Assembly: GCF_008369935.1 (NCBI RefSeq)
Contig: NZ_VTUZ01000043.1
Span: forward strand, 19,260 to 83,259
Reading direction: 5' to 3'
Source: Paraburkholderia panacisoli
GTDB taxonomy: Bacteria; Pseudomonadota; Gammaproteobacteria; Burkholderiales; Burkholderiaceae
Length of the DNA: 64,000 nt
Shown: positions 1 to 9,060 of the stretch, one piece after another
Layout: the number at the start of each line of letters is the position of its first letter
How positions within the stretch are numbered: position 1 is the stretch's first letter
Notes under the pieces: generated by a model
What the model saw: only the letters and a program-made list of their open reading frames with translations
Told to the model about the DNA's origin: nothing
The model's database searches: none
Made by a program: the position numbers and the translations under genes

Positions 1-2
1 CT

Positions 3-557
3 CCAAGGCCGGTAAAGTGGCAACAGGCGGACGCGACCCGGCTGCCTTTCGACGATGCGAGTTTCGACATCGTCGTCTGCCAGTTCGGGGTCATGTTCTT
101 TCCGGACAAAGCGCGCGCGTTTTCCGAAGCTCGGCGCGTACTTCGGCGCGGCGGCGTGCTGTTGTTCAACGTCTGGGATCGCATCGAGGAAAACGAGTTT
201 GCCGATACCGTTACGGCGGCGCTGGCGGGTCTCTTCCCTGCGGACCCGCCACTTTTCATGGTGCGCACGCCGCACGGCTATTTCGACCCGCAAGTGATTT
301 CACGCGACCTCGCGGATGCGGGCTTCAGCGCGGCGCCACGCTTCGAGACGATTGCGGCGCGTAGCCGCGCGGCATCGGCTCGCGTGCCAGCCGTCGCCTA
401 TTGCCAGGGAACGCCCTTGCGCGGTGAGATTGAGGCCCGGTCTGGCGCAGGTACGGAGAACGCTACGTCAGCGTGCGCAACTGCGATCGCTGAGCGATTC
501 GGCACGGGACCGGTCGACGGCAAGATCCAGGCGCACGTGGTCATCGCCCAGCGCTGA
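3..557 (+). CDS. SAM-dependent methyltransferase, C-terminal part
   Basis: The frame is open from the left edge, so the N-terminus and the glycine-rich SAM-binding motif lie outside the window. What remains looks like the second half of a class I methyltransferase: an acidic-aromatic stretch (LPFDDASFDIVVCQFGVMF) matching motif II of UbiE/Methyltransf_11 proteins, then a helix leading into RRGGVLLFNVWD, the usual post-II strand. About 184 residues are visible. The last ~60 residues are rich in Ala/Arg and less family-like. Substrate unknown. Nothing nearby on the same strand suggests an operon partner within the window. Confidence 0.7.
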   Translation, partial: PRPVKWQQADATRLPFDDASFDIVVCQFGVMFFPDKARAFSEARRVLRRGGVLLFNVWDRIEENEFADTVTAALAGLFPADPPLFMVRTPHGYFDPQVISRDLADAGFSAAPRFETIAARSRAASARVPAVAYCQGTPLRGEIEARSGAGTENATSACATAIAERFGTGPVDGKIQAHVVIAQR

Positions 558-829
558 CAGGCCCAGCATTGCCGCCCTTGGGGCCTTCAGTCATAGAAGA
601 CCCAAACCACTAGCGCCTGCTTAGTTGTCCTTGTCCGGAGTGGTCAGGCGTTTCTGGACGGCGAGGCTGCCTGGGATCACCTGCATCCTCATTCACCTTG
701 GGCGCGCGTGAAGCGCAACCTGGCTTCAGGCTGCACGGGCTGCGTAACCCTGAAACGACCATGCATCGTGCGGAATGGATTGACGGGTATGACGCCACGC
801 AGCGATAACGCGGGCTCGCGCTGGTTCGA
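558..829. other. intergenic, no gene recognised
   Basis: This gap separates the convergent methyltransferase and MarR genes. Frames here are shadows with no family resemblance, and I see no clear terminator hairpin with a T run. Confidence 0.4.
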
Positions 830-1510
830 CTATCCGCGGCTGCGGGTCGTGGGCCGCGCATCCTTGGTCCGTGATTGCGGCGTTGCGTGCTCGGGCTCTT
901 CGAGTCCGGGGAGCACCAACTCTTCCATCAACGCCAGCGTGCGCAAGCAAAAGGCATTGCCGGCGGCGCGCTCTTCCTCGGAAAAATGCGCCATCGCCGG
1001 TGCGATCGACGATTCCTCCGCGAGCTTCACGATCGCCTTCTCGACGAGGTCGAGGCCTTTCCTCGTCAGGTGCACGATGAACCCGCCGCCGTGGCTTGGA
1101 TCGGCCTGCCGTTCCACCAGGCCGAGACTGGCCAGTCGGTCGATCTTCTTGGTGATCGCGCCCGAGGTCACGAGCAGCGCCCGATACAGGTCGGTTGGGC
1201 GCTTCGCGTACGGATGACCGCTGCGGCGCAGCGCGAGCAGCACGCGCATGTCAGATCCGCTGATCCCGCCGAGACGCTGGCACATTTTGTCAAAGGCCTG
1301 TTCGACGAGCGTGCCCAGGCTCATGAAGTAGATCGCGAGCAGGAAGTTCGACAGGTCGAGATCGCTATGTTCGCGTTGCCACTGCAAGGAAATGAACTCG
1401 ATGTGGCTGCTGCCGGGACGATTGGGCTTCCTCGCGGATTCCCCCGGAGCCGTTGGCGCCTTCTTGCTGGCTCGGGGACGCGCGGGTTGCTTGGTGGCGG
1501 CAGTGCTCAT
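830..1510 (-). CDS. MarR-family transcriptional regulator
   Basis: A 226-residue protein with a basic, Ala/Pro/Lys-rich N-terminal tail (residues 1-35) and a MarR winged-helix core at about 85-155: a recognition-helix region ending TSGAITKKIDRLASLGLVER and a wing with HGGGFIVHLTRKG. MarR proteins are dimeric repressors released by small, often aromatic, ligands. The start at 1510 is chosen because AAGGAA lies 10 bases upstream; a frame start at 1534 is also possible. It sits downstream of the leftward Rieske-oxygenase operon, separated by about 200 bases, so it is the natural candidate to bind the palindromes between hemerythrin and porin (7664-7878). It is unlike the three closely related MarR paralogues further right. 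Confidence 0.85.
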   Translation of the reverse strand: MSTAATKQPARPRASKKAPTAPGESARKPNRPGSSHIEFISLQWQREHSDLDLSNFLLAIYFMSLGTLVEQAFDKMCQRLGGISGSDMRVLLALRRSGHPYAKRPTDLYRALLVTSGAITKKIDRLASLGLVERQADPSHGGGFIVHLTRKGLDLVEKAIVKLAEESSIAPAMAHFSEEERAAGNAFCLRTLALMEELVLPGLEEPEHATPQSRTKDARPTTRSRG

Positions 1511-1714
1511 CTTGTTGACTTCCTTGCGATTCATGCGATCTCGGCCGATGGTAGTGGGTGGGCCGCCCATAGGTAGCGGGCGGGCCGCCAACTATTGTAC
1601 GTAATTCCCCGACGCGCACGCATCGGGCGTCGCCGGCGCGAACCGCCTCGGGGTCTCGGTGAGTCGAACGATCGCGATGGCACCGCGCGTCGCGCGGGTG
1701 CCTGATCGGCATGG

Positions 1715-2659
1715 TCAGGCTGCCCGCACCGCTGCGCTCAGCATATCGGCCACCTGACGCTGGGCCAGCGCGGCGGCGCCAACCTCACCCCGCATGCCGT
1801 AAAACGTGTGCAGCATGCCCGCGTACCGCACGCTGGTCGTCGGGACACCCGCTTCGGCCAGTTTTTGCGCATAGGCCTCACCGTCGTCGCACAGAACGTC
1901 GCACTCGGCGGTGATCACGAGGGCCGGTGGCAAGCGCGAATGGTCGTCCGCGAGAAACGGCGAGAGTTTCCACGTCGTCGGCGGCACGCCGTGATCGAGC
2001 GCATACGTGCGAAACGCGTACGCGACGTCGGCTGTGCGTTGCATGAAGCCTTCCGCGTAAGCCGACATCGATGCGCGTTGCTGTCGAGCGTCCGTCGCGG
2101 GATAGACCAGCGCCTGCGCGAGGATGCGCGTGCTCGCGTGCTCGCGTGCGAGCAGGCACACGACGGCGGCGAGATTGCCCCCCGCCGATTCGCCGAACAC
2201 TGTCAGGCGCGACGACGGAAGCCCATGCTCATGACCGTGCTCGGCGACCCAGCGGGTCGCCGCCCACACGTCCTCCAGCGCCGCGGGGAACGGATGCTCG
2301 GGGGCGAGCCGGTAGTCGACGCTGATCACGGCCAGCCCGGAATCGTTGGCCAGATGCCGGCACACCGAGTCGAAGCTGTCGAGATTGCCCATCAGCCATC
2401 CGCCGCCGTGAATTGCCATCGTCACCCCGGCAGCGCCTTCGGGATGATAGACGCGCACCGGGATGCCGCGGCCAGGGCCTGGAACGGCGAGATCGAAAAC
2501 TTTGTCGATGCGCGGGCCGGGTGCGCGTGCAGCCGTGCGCGCGGCGACGCCGGCGCGCGCTTCTGCGGGGCTCACCTGCGCCATGCTCGGTTGCGCCGCG
2601 GCCGCCGCGGCGATCGCACGAAGCGACGGGTGGATCTGGCTTTGAGAGGAAGAAGACAT
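1715..2659 (-). CDS. alpha/beta hydrolase, HSL (hormone-sensitive lipase) family esterase
   Basis: 314 residues with the HSL-family oxyanion motif HGGG (84-87), nucleophile elbow GESAG (Ser158), probable acid Asp254 (AECD) and His284 (GMLHTFYG). These are carboxylesterases acting on short acyl esters or lactones; no signal peptide, so cytoplasmic. The start at 2659 gives a normal N-terminus, though the ribosome site is weak. The upstream SDR stops 8 bases before this start, so the two are co-transcribed as the end of the leftward Rieske operon. A likely role is hydrolysing an ester or lactone formed during ring catabolism. A paralogue of the same family lies at 47464-48429. Confidence 0.85.
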   Translation of the reverse strand: MSSSSQSQIHPSLRAIAAAAAAQPSMAQVSPAEARAGVAARTAARAPGPRIDKVFDLAVPGPGRGIPVRVYHPEGAAGVTMAIHGGGWLMGNLDSFDSVCRHLANDSGLAVISVDYRLAPEHPFPAALEDVWAATRWVAEHGHEHGLPSSRLTVFGESAGGNLAAVVCLLAREHASTRILAQALVYPATDARQQRASMSAYAEGFMQRTADVAYAFRTYALDHGVPPTTWKLSPFLADDHSRLPPALVITAECDVLCDDGEAYAQKLAEAGVPTTSVRYAGMLHTFYGMRGEVGAAALAQRQVADMLSAAVRAA

Positions 2660-2667
2660 CGTGAATC

Positions 2668-3495
2668 TCAAGGAGTCGGGGTTGCCGAGGGCGCGAACGT
2701 GATGCTGGGAATCGCGGCCAGCACGCTGAGGCCGCCATCGACGGTGACGATTTCGCCGGCCATATGGGCGCTCAGGTCGGACGCCAGAAACAGCAGGTGG
2801 CCCGCGATTTCCGCTGGCGTGGCCGCCCGTCCAATCGGGATCGCGGCGCCGACTCTCGTCCACGTCGCTTCATCCAGACGCTGATTCAGTCGCGGTGTGC
2901 GGACGAAACCCGGTGACACCGCATTGATGCGCACGTTGTGCGGCGCATACTCGACGCCCGCGGTGCGCACGAGGTGATGCAGCGCCGCCTTCGACGCCGC
3001 ATAGGCGACCTCGTTCGGCACTGCGCGATCGCCGGCGAGCGAGCCGACGAACGCGAAGGTGCCGCCGCCATCGGCCTTCATCATCTCGCCGCCGATCTGA
3101 ATCGCGAGGTACGCATGGCGCACGACGATGTCGAATTGCTGGTCCCACGACGCATCGTCGACGGCGGCCAGCGGCTTGATGCCCGCGACGCCGATGATGT
3201 CGACAACGCCGTGGATGCGGCCGAACTGCTTGCGCGCCGTGTCGAACACGCGCTGCATGTCCTCGCGCGAGGTCGCGTCCGCCACGCAGGCAATCCCGTC
3301 CACGGCTGCGGCGATGTTGTGGGCGAGCTGCTCGTCGCGGTCGACGCAGAGCACGCGCGCGCCGGCCTGTGCAAGCGCATGGACTGTCTGCTCGCCGATA
3401 CCTTGACCGGCGCCGAGTACCACGAAACCCCGGCCGTCGAGCCGCAAAAGAGACAGGTAGTCCGGCGTGTTGCTGTGAGTTTGATTGATGGTCAT
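2668..3495 (-). CDS. SDR-family NAD(P)-dependent dehydrogenase
   Basis: A 275-residue classical short-chain dehydrogenase. GAGQGIG (28-34) is the Rossmann dinucleotide loop and the catalytic set is Ser152, Tyr165 and Lys169 (YAASK). An acidic residue after strand 2 (CVDRDEQ) favours NAD. The start at 3495 follows AAGGAGA at good spacing. It lies 11 bases downstream of the first Rieske oxygenase gene. A dehydrogenase in this position often oxidises a cis-diol or an alcohol released by the oxygenase, but the substrate is not readable here. Confidence 0.87.
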   Translation of the reverse strand: MTINQTHSNTPDYLSLLRLDGRGFVVLGAGQGIGEQTVHALAQAGARVLCVDRDEQLAHNIAAAVDGIACVADATSREDMQRVFDTARKQFGRIHGVVDIIGVAGIKPLAAVDDASWDQQFDIVVRHAYLAIQIGGEMMKADGGGTFAFVGSLAGDRAVPNEVAYAASKAALHHLVRTAGVEYAPHNVRINAVSPGFVRTPRLNQRLDEATWTRVGAAIPIGRAATPAEIAGHLLFLASDLSAHMAGEIVTVDGGLSVLAAIPSITFAPSATPTP

Positions 3496-3506
3496 GACTA
3501 TTCTCC

Positions 3507-4775
3507 TTAGGCTTCGATCGCTTTGCGATGCGCCGGCAGCAGATCCTGCCAGGCCGTTCCTTCCTCGAGTTCCCGGTCGCAGGCGCTCACGCCGCGCAAA
3601 TCGAGGCCGAGTGCCGGGGGCTGCTGGTTCTCCATGACGCGCTTGATCGATTCCAGCAGCACGCGGCGCACACGCACGACGGCCTGGTCCGCGGGCACCA
3701 GGTGCTCGCGCGAACGATCGTAGAGGGGGCCTTGGGACAGTCCGATCGTCGCGTCCTCCACCTCGACGCCGCGCAGTCCGGTCCAGTTCTCCTTCATCAG
3801 CTCGCGGTTCTGGCCGAACGAATCCGCCCAGCTGGCCGTGAAAGTGCAATTCTTGCGGTCATAGTACTTGGGGTCATTCAGGCCGAGCAACTCGATGATT
3901 TTCTCTTCGGTCACCGGCACGTCTCCGTGAACGACGATGTAAGTGCTCGTGTGCGTATCGTCTTCGGGCACCTCGAGGACCGTGAACTGGAACGCCGGAG
4001 CAGGGATGATGCGGCCGTACGGCACGATGAACGGGACCACGCGCGCGTTGCGGACCTTCGCGTCGGTCGTCTTGCGCAGCGCGACGTAGTGGAAGCCGAA
4101 CGCCGTATCCTCGATTTTCAGCGCCGGCTCCAGGTCGTTGGAGGCCAGCGCGGCGGGATTGACCACGTCGGGGTTGGGCGTGAACTCGTTCTCTTTCCAG
4201 CCGGGGCGTGCCATGTTGGTGTGCAGCACGCCGACGTGCGAGCTGTCCTCGCCGCCTTCGACCAGTTGCAGATAGTTGCACGAGACGTTGATGCGCAGCA
4301 CGACGCGGTGGCTCGGTTCCGCGTCCATGAACGCGTAACGCGAGAACGCCGGCAGCAGTTCCTTCGGCCCGACGTACGCCCATACGATGCCGCCGGCCTC
4401 GCGCGCGGGAAATGACGGCGCCTTTAGCCGTGAGGCGTACTTGGGATCCGCATGGTTCGGCGTTTCCATCACGTCGCCCGACGCGCTGAACTTCCAGCCG
4501 TGATACAGGCAGCGAATGCCGCCTTCCTCGACGCGGCCAAGCGCGAGCGACGCGCCGCGGTGCATGCACAGCTCCTCCAGGAAGCCGACGTTGCCGTCGG
4601 TGTCCCGGAACGCGACATAGTTCTCGCCGAGCAGACGAACGCGCAACGGCGCGCAGTCTGGATGCGGCAATTGCGCTGACGTGCACACCGGATGCCAGAA
4701 ACGTCGCATCAACGCGCCGCCAGGCGTACCCGGGCCGACGCGGCAAATCATTTCATTGTCTTTTTGGCTCAACAT
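3507..4775 (-). CDS. Rieske non-haem iron oxygenase, phthalate-4,5-dioxygenase/vanillate-demethylase type
   Basis: 422 residues. The N-terminal Rieske [2Fe-2S] centre has Cys70-x-His72 and Cys89-x2-His92 (CMHRGA ... CLYHGW). The mononuclear iron site is read from EDSSHVGVLH: His180 and His185, with a C-terminal acidic ligand not assigned. Proteins of this length without a beta subunit belong to the group with phthalate 4,5-dioxygenase and O-demethylases, fed by an FMN reductase such as the one at 6148-7146. CAGGAG precedes the start. It is 25 bases downstream of a second, related oxygenase, so one reductase probably serves two terminal oxygenases. Confidence 0.88.
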   Translation of the reverse strand: MLSQKDNEMICRVGPGTPGGALMRRFWHPVCTSAQLPHPDCAPLRVRLLGENYVAFRDTDGNVGFLEELCMHRGASLALGRVEEGGIRCLYHGWKFSASGDVMETPNHADPKYASRLKAPSFPAREAGGIVWAYVGPKELLPAFSRYAFMDAEPSHRVVLRINVSCNYLQLVEGGEDSSHVGVLHTNMARPGWKENEFTPNPDVVNPAALASNDLEPALKIEDTAFGFHYVALRKTTDAKVRNARVVPFIVPYGRIIPAPAFQFTVLEVPEDDTHTSTYIVVHGDVPVTEEKIIELLGLNDPKYYDRKNCTFTASWADSFGQNRELMKENWTGLRGVEVEDATIGLSQGPLYDRSREHLVPADQAVVRVRRVLLESIKRVMENQQPPALGLDLRGVSACDRELEEGTAWQDLLPAHRKAIEA

Positions 4776-4800
4776 ATCGGAACTCCTGTCTCAAGCTAAG

Positions 4801-6102
4801 TTATCGGTTGCGCTGGGTGCGGGCGCCGGCGGACGAAATGATCCGATGGTGCGGAACCAGCTGTCGCCAGTCTTCGTGGGGGCCAATCTCGCCGGATCTG
4901 CCGACTGCACCGCCCGCGTCCGCGTGCAGCGCCGGGATGTCCTGCTGATCCCGTTCGGCGCGGGCACAGGCGAGCAGGGTGCGATGCAGGCGGCTGATCG
5001 CGAGGTCCGCGCTCGTCAACATTTCCTGCGACCGGTCGCGGATCGGGCCGCTCGAAATGCTGCACGCGGCGTCTTCCTGGGTGATGCTGTCGAACCCGGT
5101 GAAGTGGCCGGTGCGTTGCAACTGGCGATCCTGGCGGTAGCCGTTGACGAACGACATGGCCGCCGGCGAGTCGCATGTGTCGAGCGTCATGCCGTATTTG
5201 CGGAGCGTCGGCTCGTCGAGGCCGACGAAGGTGAGCTGCGCGCTGCGCAGTGGCTCTTCGCCGACGGGCTTTTCGGCATCCCACCACACGTGAAAGAAGT
5301 AGCAGCGCTCGTCGTCGATGGGGACCGCGGCAAGCCACACGTCGCCGTTCGCATTGGCGATGAAGCATGGCGCGATGAACGACGTGACGCGAGCGATACG
5401 GCTCTCGCCGCTCTGGCGGATCGCCGCGTAGTGAAAGCCGAAGTCCGTCTCTTCCGCCTCGATTGTCGGGGCCGCATCGAATTGCATGTGCGTGATCTTT
5501 CCCGCGTAGTCCAGATCGGAGCTACTGGTCTGGGCCAGCGCGGAGCTGTGAAGCACGGTCAGATGCGACGAGTCGACGAGCCCCTCGATCACCTGCACGA
5601 AGTTGCAGTTGACGATCGCGCAGACGTTGATGCGATGGGAATCCGGCTGGTCCATGAATGCCCGGTGCGGGAACGGCGGTTCCTTGCCCTGCGGACCCAG
5701 ATAGGCCCAAATCAGGCCACCCGCCTCACGCACCGGATAGGTCCGCGCCTTGATGCGGTCCTTGAATTTCGGGTCGGCGACGTTCGGCGTCTCGAGCACC
5801 GTCCCGTCCACCGCGAATTTCCAGCCGTGGTAGATGCAGCGCAGACCGTCGCCGTCCGCACGGGCCAGTTGCATCGACGCGCCCCGATGCAGGCAGCCCT
5901 CGTCGTAGAGCCCGGGCCGGCCTTGCTGGTCGCGCCAGACCACGAACCGCTGCCCGAGCAGCTCGATCGTTTTCGGGTCGGCGTTCGGCTGCGGCATATC
6001 CGACGACTGGATCACGGGCAGCCAAAAGCGGCGCATCGCATTGCCCATCGCGGTGCCTGCACTGGTACGGCACATCATTTCGTTGTCCTGCTTGGTCAAC
6101 AT
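4801..6102 (-). CDS. Rieske non-haem iron oxygenase, paralogue of the neighbouring oxygenase
   Basis: 433 residues with the same layout as the gene at 3507-4775: Rieske ligands Cys70/His72 and Cys89/His92, and the mononuclear site DSSHLTVLH (His180, His185). The two proteins share the first ~15 residues almost exactly in pattern (MLxxxDNEM) and are tandem paralogues, but the C-terminal halves are clearly diverged. AGGGGAT precedes the start. The reductase gene ends 45 bases upstream. Two oxygenases of one type in a single operon may act on successive intermediates or form a mixed hexamer. The substrate could be a phthalate-, vanillate- or terpenoid-like acid. Confidence 0.88.
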   Translation of the reverse strand: MLTKQDNEMMCRTSAGTAMGNAMRRFWLPVIQSSDMPQPNADPKTIELLGQRFVVWRDQQGRPGLYDEGCLHRGASMQLARADGDGLRCIYHGWKFAVDGTVLETPNVADPKFKDRIKARTYPVREAGGLIWAYLGPQGKEPPFPHRAFMDQPDSHRINVCAIVNCNFVQVIEGLVDSSHLTVLHSSALAQTSSSDLDYAGKITHMQFDAAPTIEAEETDFGFHYAAIRQSGESRIARVTSFIAPCFIANANGDVWLAAVPIDDERCYFFHVWWDAEKPVGEEPLRSAQLTFVGLDEPTLRKYGMTLDTCDSPAAMSFVNGYRQDRQLQRTGHFTGFDSITQEDAACSISSGPIRDRSQEMLTSADLAISRLHRTLLACARAERDQQDIPALHADAGGAVGRSGEIGPHEDWRQLVPHHRIISSAGARTQRNR

Positions 6103-6147
6103 ATGAATCCCCTGGTTGCGGATGTCGGCGGAGAGTGAAGGGTGGCG

Positions 6148-7146
6148 TCAGAGGTCGAGCAGCAGTCGCGACGTCTTCGCGCGCGAACAGCACGGCATGA
6201 AGCAATCGTTGCGCGTGCGCTCGTCGTCGGTCAGGTAAAGGTCCCGATGGTCGGGCACGCCTGCCAGCACCCTGGTCATGCAGGTGCCGCAGACCCCCTG
6301 CTCGCACGACAGCGGCAGGTCGAATCCGGCGTCCAGAAGCGCATGCGCGACGCTTTGATCGGCAGCCACCTCGATCACTTCGCCGCTGCTGTGAATTTCG
6401 ATTTCTAACGGACCGTCTTCGTCCGACGGCTCGATCGGCGCGCCCGCGAAATATTCGCGGTGCAGATGCGTTTCTTCCCAACCGAGTTCGCGCGCGGTTT
6501 GCAGGATGTGATCCATGAAGCCCGTTGGCCCGCAGACGTACAGGCGCTTGTCGGCAGACGGCGCACCGATCGCGGCTCGCGCGTTCAGTTGCTGCTCGGG
6601 CGGACCGTCGTCGGCGTGCACATGCACCTGCGCTTCGTCTCCGAGCGACATCTGTTGCGCACGGTCGACAAGCGCCATGCGCGACAGGGAACGGCCGCAG
6701 TAGTGCATGTCGAACGGGCGGCCCTCGTGCGCCAACTGCTGGGCCATGCAGATGATCGGCGTGATGCCGATGCCGCCCGCGAACAGGATCGACCGTTCAG
6801 GACCACTATGTAGTGCAAAGTGATTGCGCGGGACGCTGATCGTGAGCGTATCGCCCGCGTTCACGCTGTCGTGAAGCGCCACGGATCCGCCGCGGGATTG
6901 AGGATCGCGCAGCACGCCGATGCGGTAGCGCGGGCGTTCTGTCGGCAGGTCGTACAGCGAGTATTGGCGTACCAGCCCGCCGGGCAGATGCACGTCGATA
7001 TGCGCGCCGGCTTCGAAGTCGGGCAACGGCGTATCCGACAACGGCGTGAATTCATAGCCGACGATATCGTCGGCCAGCCACGTCCTCACCGAGACGCTGA
7101 CCTGCAACGTGGCGTTGATGCTGATAGGGGGCTTTGACGTTTCCAT
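6148..7146 (-). CDS. phthalate dioxygenase reductase-type FMN/[2Fe-2S] oxidoreductase
   Basis: 332 residues with domains in the phthalate dioxygenase reductase order: FMN domain with RQYSLYD (60-66), NAD domain with GGIGITP (124-130), and a C-terminal plant-type ferredoxin with Cys281, Cys286, Cys289 and Cys319. It moves electrons from NADH through FMN to the Rieske oxygenases encoded just downstream. The start at 7146 has AGGA nearby; an upstream in-frame start at 7185 would overlap the hemerythrin gene. An extra Cys next to the last ligand (CFMPCC) makes the fourth-ligand assignment slightly uncertain. Confidence 0.9.
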   Translation of the reverse strand: METSKPPISINATLQVSVSVRTWLADDIVGYEFTPLSDTPLPDFEAGAHIDVHLPGGLVRQYSLYDLPTERPRYRIGVLRDPQSRGGSVALHDSVNAGDTLTISVPRNHFALHSGPERSILFAGGIGITPIICMAQQLAHEGRPFDMHYCGRSLSRMALVDRAQQMSLGDEAQVHVHADDGPPEQQLNARAAIGAPSADKRLYVCGPTGFMDHILQTARELGWEETHLHREYFAGAPIEPSDEDGPLEIEIHSSGEVIEVAADQSVAHALLDAGFDLPLSCEQGVCGTCMTRVLAGVPDHRDLYLTDDERTRNDCFMPCCSRAKTSRLLLDL

Positions 7147-7174
7147 GATGACATCCTGATAGAAGAGGAGCGTG

Positions 7175-7621
7175 TCAGGCGGCACTGTTCAGACGACGCC
7201 GAATGACGACCGGGGCTGCACCCAGTTGCCGCTGAATGAGCCAGCGCGCGAGACCCTGGTCCATGACGCGCACGTGCTCGGGAAACCAATCGATCAGCGC
7301 GCGGGCAAACGAGCGAACGACCTGGGGCCGGCCTTCGGCCAGCGCGCTGCGCACCTCGTCGAGCGACCGGAGCACGGCCGCATGCTCGTCGATATGACAG
7401 CCGGCCGACCCATAGGCTGTCTCGCGCATCGCGTCGTCCTCCTCGCCGAAGTGGCGCAGTGCGTGCCCGGCAAAGGCTTCGAGCGCGGCCGCGAGCTTGT
7501 CGTCCGTCGTCGTGAGCAGTGCGTCGACACACTCGACAAACTCGCGATGCGTGTCGTCCATCGACAGATGCCCGAGCGCGTAGTCATCGTCCCAGACGAA
7601 ACTTGTTTCCGATGTATTCAT
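7175..7621 (-). CDS. bacteriohemerythrin-like di-iron protein
   Basis: 148 residues forming a four-helix hemerythrin pattern: His25 (DDTHREF), His57 with Glu61 (HFGEED), His76/His80 (HIDEH) and His116 with Asp121 (EHVRVMD). Hemerythrins bind O2 or NO at a di-iron site. It is the first gene of the leftward oxygenase operon, 28 bases before the reductase, so it may supply or sense oxygen for the oxygenases; this role is inferred from position. The ATG at 7621 is used; a TTG two codons earlier is possible, and neither has a strong ribosome site. Confidence 0.82.
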   Translation of the reverse strand: MNTSETSFVWDDDYALGHLSMDDTHREFVECVDALLTTTDDKLAAALEAFAGHALRHFGEEDDAMRETAYGSAGCHIDEHAAVLRSLDEVRSALAEGRPQVVRSFARALIDWFPEHVRVMDQGLARWLIQRQLGAAPVVIRRRLNSAA

Positions 7622-7663
7622 TTTCAACGTAGGTCCAATCAGTCAAGCTTGTCGATTAAATGC

Positions 7664-7675
7664 CTTCCATGGAAG
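7664..7675. promoter_or_regulatory. palindrome CTTCCATGGAAG upstream of hemerythrin operon
   Basis: A perfect 12-bp palindrome 43 bases before the hemerythrin start. Its half-site TTCC/GGAA recurs in the palindromes before the porin (7844-7878), so one regulator may control both divergent transcripts. The MarR protein at 830-1510 is the candidate. Confidence 0.55.
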
Positions 7676-7843
7676 ATATATATCGAAGATGATGATGTCG
7701 AGATAGGGAAAACGCTGATCGGGTAAAAGTGTGATGAATTGTCGTGTACGGTGCGAAATGCCTGATTTATCGTGAGAAATTCGGTCTCGGTACGCGAAAA
7801 ATGAGCCGGACTCAGGGAAACTCCGAAGTTTGAAATCAATTGA

Positions 7844-7878
7844 CGTGGAAGATGATTCGCGTATCTTCCACGGAAGAT
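7844..7878. promoter_or_regulatory. overlapping inverted repeats upstream of porin (operator)
   Basis: CGTGGAAGAT (7844-7853) is perfectly inverted as ATCTTCCACG (7863-7872). The right arm also starts a second palindrome, ATCTTCC-AC-GGAAGAT (7863-7878). The block ends 30 bases before the porin start, where a repressor dimer would block transcription. Two overlapping dyads sharing an arm suggest two mutually exclusive or cooperative binding modes. Confidence 0.6.
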
Positions 7879-7908
7879 GATAATGATTGACCATATCGGA
7901 GGAGATCT

Positions 7909-9060
7909 ATGAGTTCGACGTCGAAGTTATCCGGCCGCACGTTTCCGTTGCGCAAGGCGATCTGTTGGGGACTCGCGTCGCTTGCGGCATGCGCGTCGGG
8001 CGCATCGCACGCACAGAGCTCTGTCACCCTGTACGGGATCATCGATACGGGCGTCGAGTGGGTGAATAACGTGGGCGCTAAAAAGTCCAGCGTCGTGCGC
8101 GTGCCGACGCTCACGGGATCGATACCGTCGCGGTGGGGGCTGCGCGGCAAAGAGGACCTGGGGAACGGCCTCAGCGCCGTCTTCGTCCTGGAGTCAGGTT
8201 TCGCTCCGTCGCAGGGCACGCTGAACCAGGGTGGCCGTCTGTTCGGCCGACAAGCCTATGTCGGGCTTTCGGGGCAGTGGGGGACGCTGACCCTCGGCCG
8301 CCAATATTCGCAGATATATTGGGCTATGACGGGCGACACGATGGGGCCGAACATTTATGCGGCCGCCGATCTGGATCCCTACCTGGCCCAGCCGCGACTC
8401 GACAACGCGATCGCGTATTCGTTCACTACATCCGGTCTGACCGTGGGCGCGACGTATTCGCTCGGGCGTGACGCGGTGGATCCGGCGGAGGCCGGCGGGT
8501 GTGCCGGCCAGTCGCCAACGGACTGGCGAGCCTGCAAGTCGATGTCCGCAATGGTGAAGTATGACGCGGCGACATGGGGCGTCGCGGCGGCCTTCGATCG
8601 CAACTACGGCGGCGGAGGCACCGGTTCGCCGCTGCCCAGCAGCTCGCAAACCGACACGCGCGCCGTCATCGACGGCTACGTCAAGTTCGGTCCCTCGACG
8701 ATCGGTGCGGGATTCCTCCATCGGATCAATCACGGAGTGCAGACGCCGACTCTTTCCGACGCGGTCAGTAACTACTGGTGGCTTGGCGGAACCTATGTCC
8801 CCCTGCCACAAGTTGTCCTTGATGCCCAGTTCGGCCATATATCGGTGAACGGTGGGAGTTCCGCGGGAGCCTCCTTGATCGCAGCGCGCGCGACGTACTT
8901 GTTGTCCAAACGCAGTTCCGTCTACATCACCGCAGGGCATGTGTTCAATCAGCGCGATGCAGCGTTCACGATTGATGGCGGCGTGATCCCGCCCGCCTCG
9001 TCGCCATTGCCCGGCGTGGATCAAACCGGTGTCATGGTGGGTATGCGCCATCAGTTCTGA
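7909..9060 (+). CDS. outer-membrane porin, Burkholderia OmpC-like family
   Basis: 383 residues with a long signal sequence ending ASGASHA (about residue 35), followed by QSSVTLYGIIDTG, the conserved first strand of Gram-negative general porins in Burkholderiaceae. The chain ends in GVMVGMRHQF, with the C-terminal Phe needed for BAM-dependent assembly. GGAGGAG sits 8 bases before the ATG. It is divergent from the oxygenase operon and probably admits the growth substrate across the outer membrane. Regulation is suggested by the overlapping dyads upstream. Confidence 0.92.
   Translation: MSSTSKLSGRTFPLRKAICWGLASLAACASGASHAQSSVTLYGIIDTGVEWVNNVGAKKSSVVRVPTLTGSIPSRWGLRGKEDLGNGLSAVFVLESGFAPSQGTLNQGGRLFGRQAYVGLSGQWGTLTLGRQYSQIYWAMTGDTMGPNIYAAADLDPYLAQPRLDNAIAYSFTTSGLTVGATYSLGRDAVDPAEAGGCAGQSPTDWRACKSMSAMVKYDAATWGVAAAFDRNYGGGGTGSPLPSSSQTDTRAVIDGYVKFGPSTIGAGFLHRINHGVQTPTLSDAVSNYWWLGGTYVPLPQVVLDAQFGHISVNGGSSAGASLIAARATYLLSKRSSVYITAGHVFNQRDAAFTIDGGVIPPASSPLPGVDQTGVMVGMRHQF

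Noticed and set aside
4681..6138. 485-residue plus-strand open frame
   Set aside because: Antisense to the second Rieske oxygenase, which has complete iron-binding motifs.
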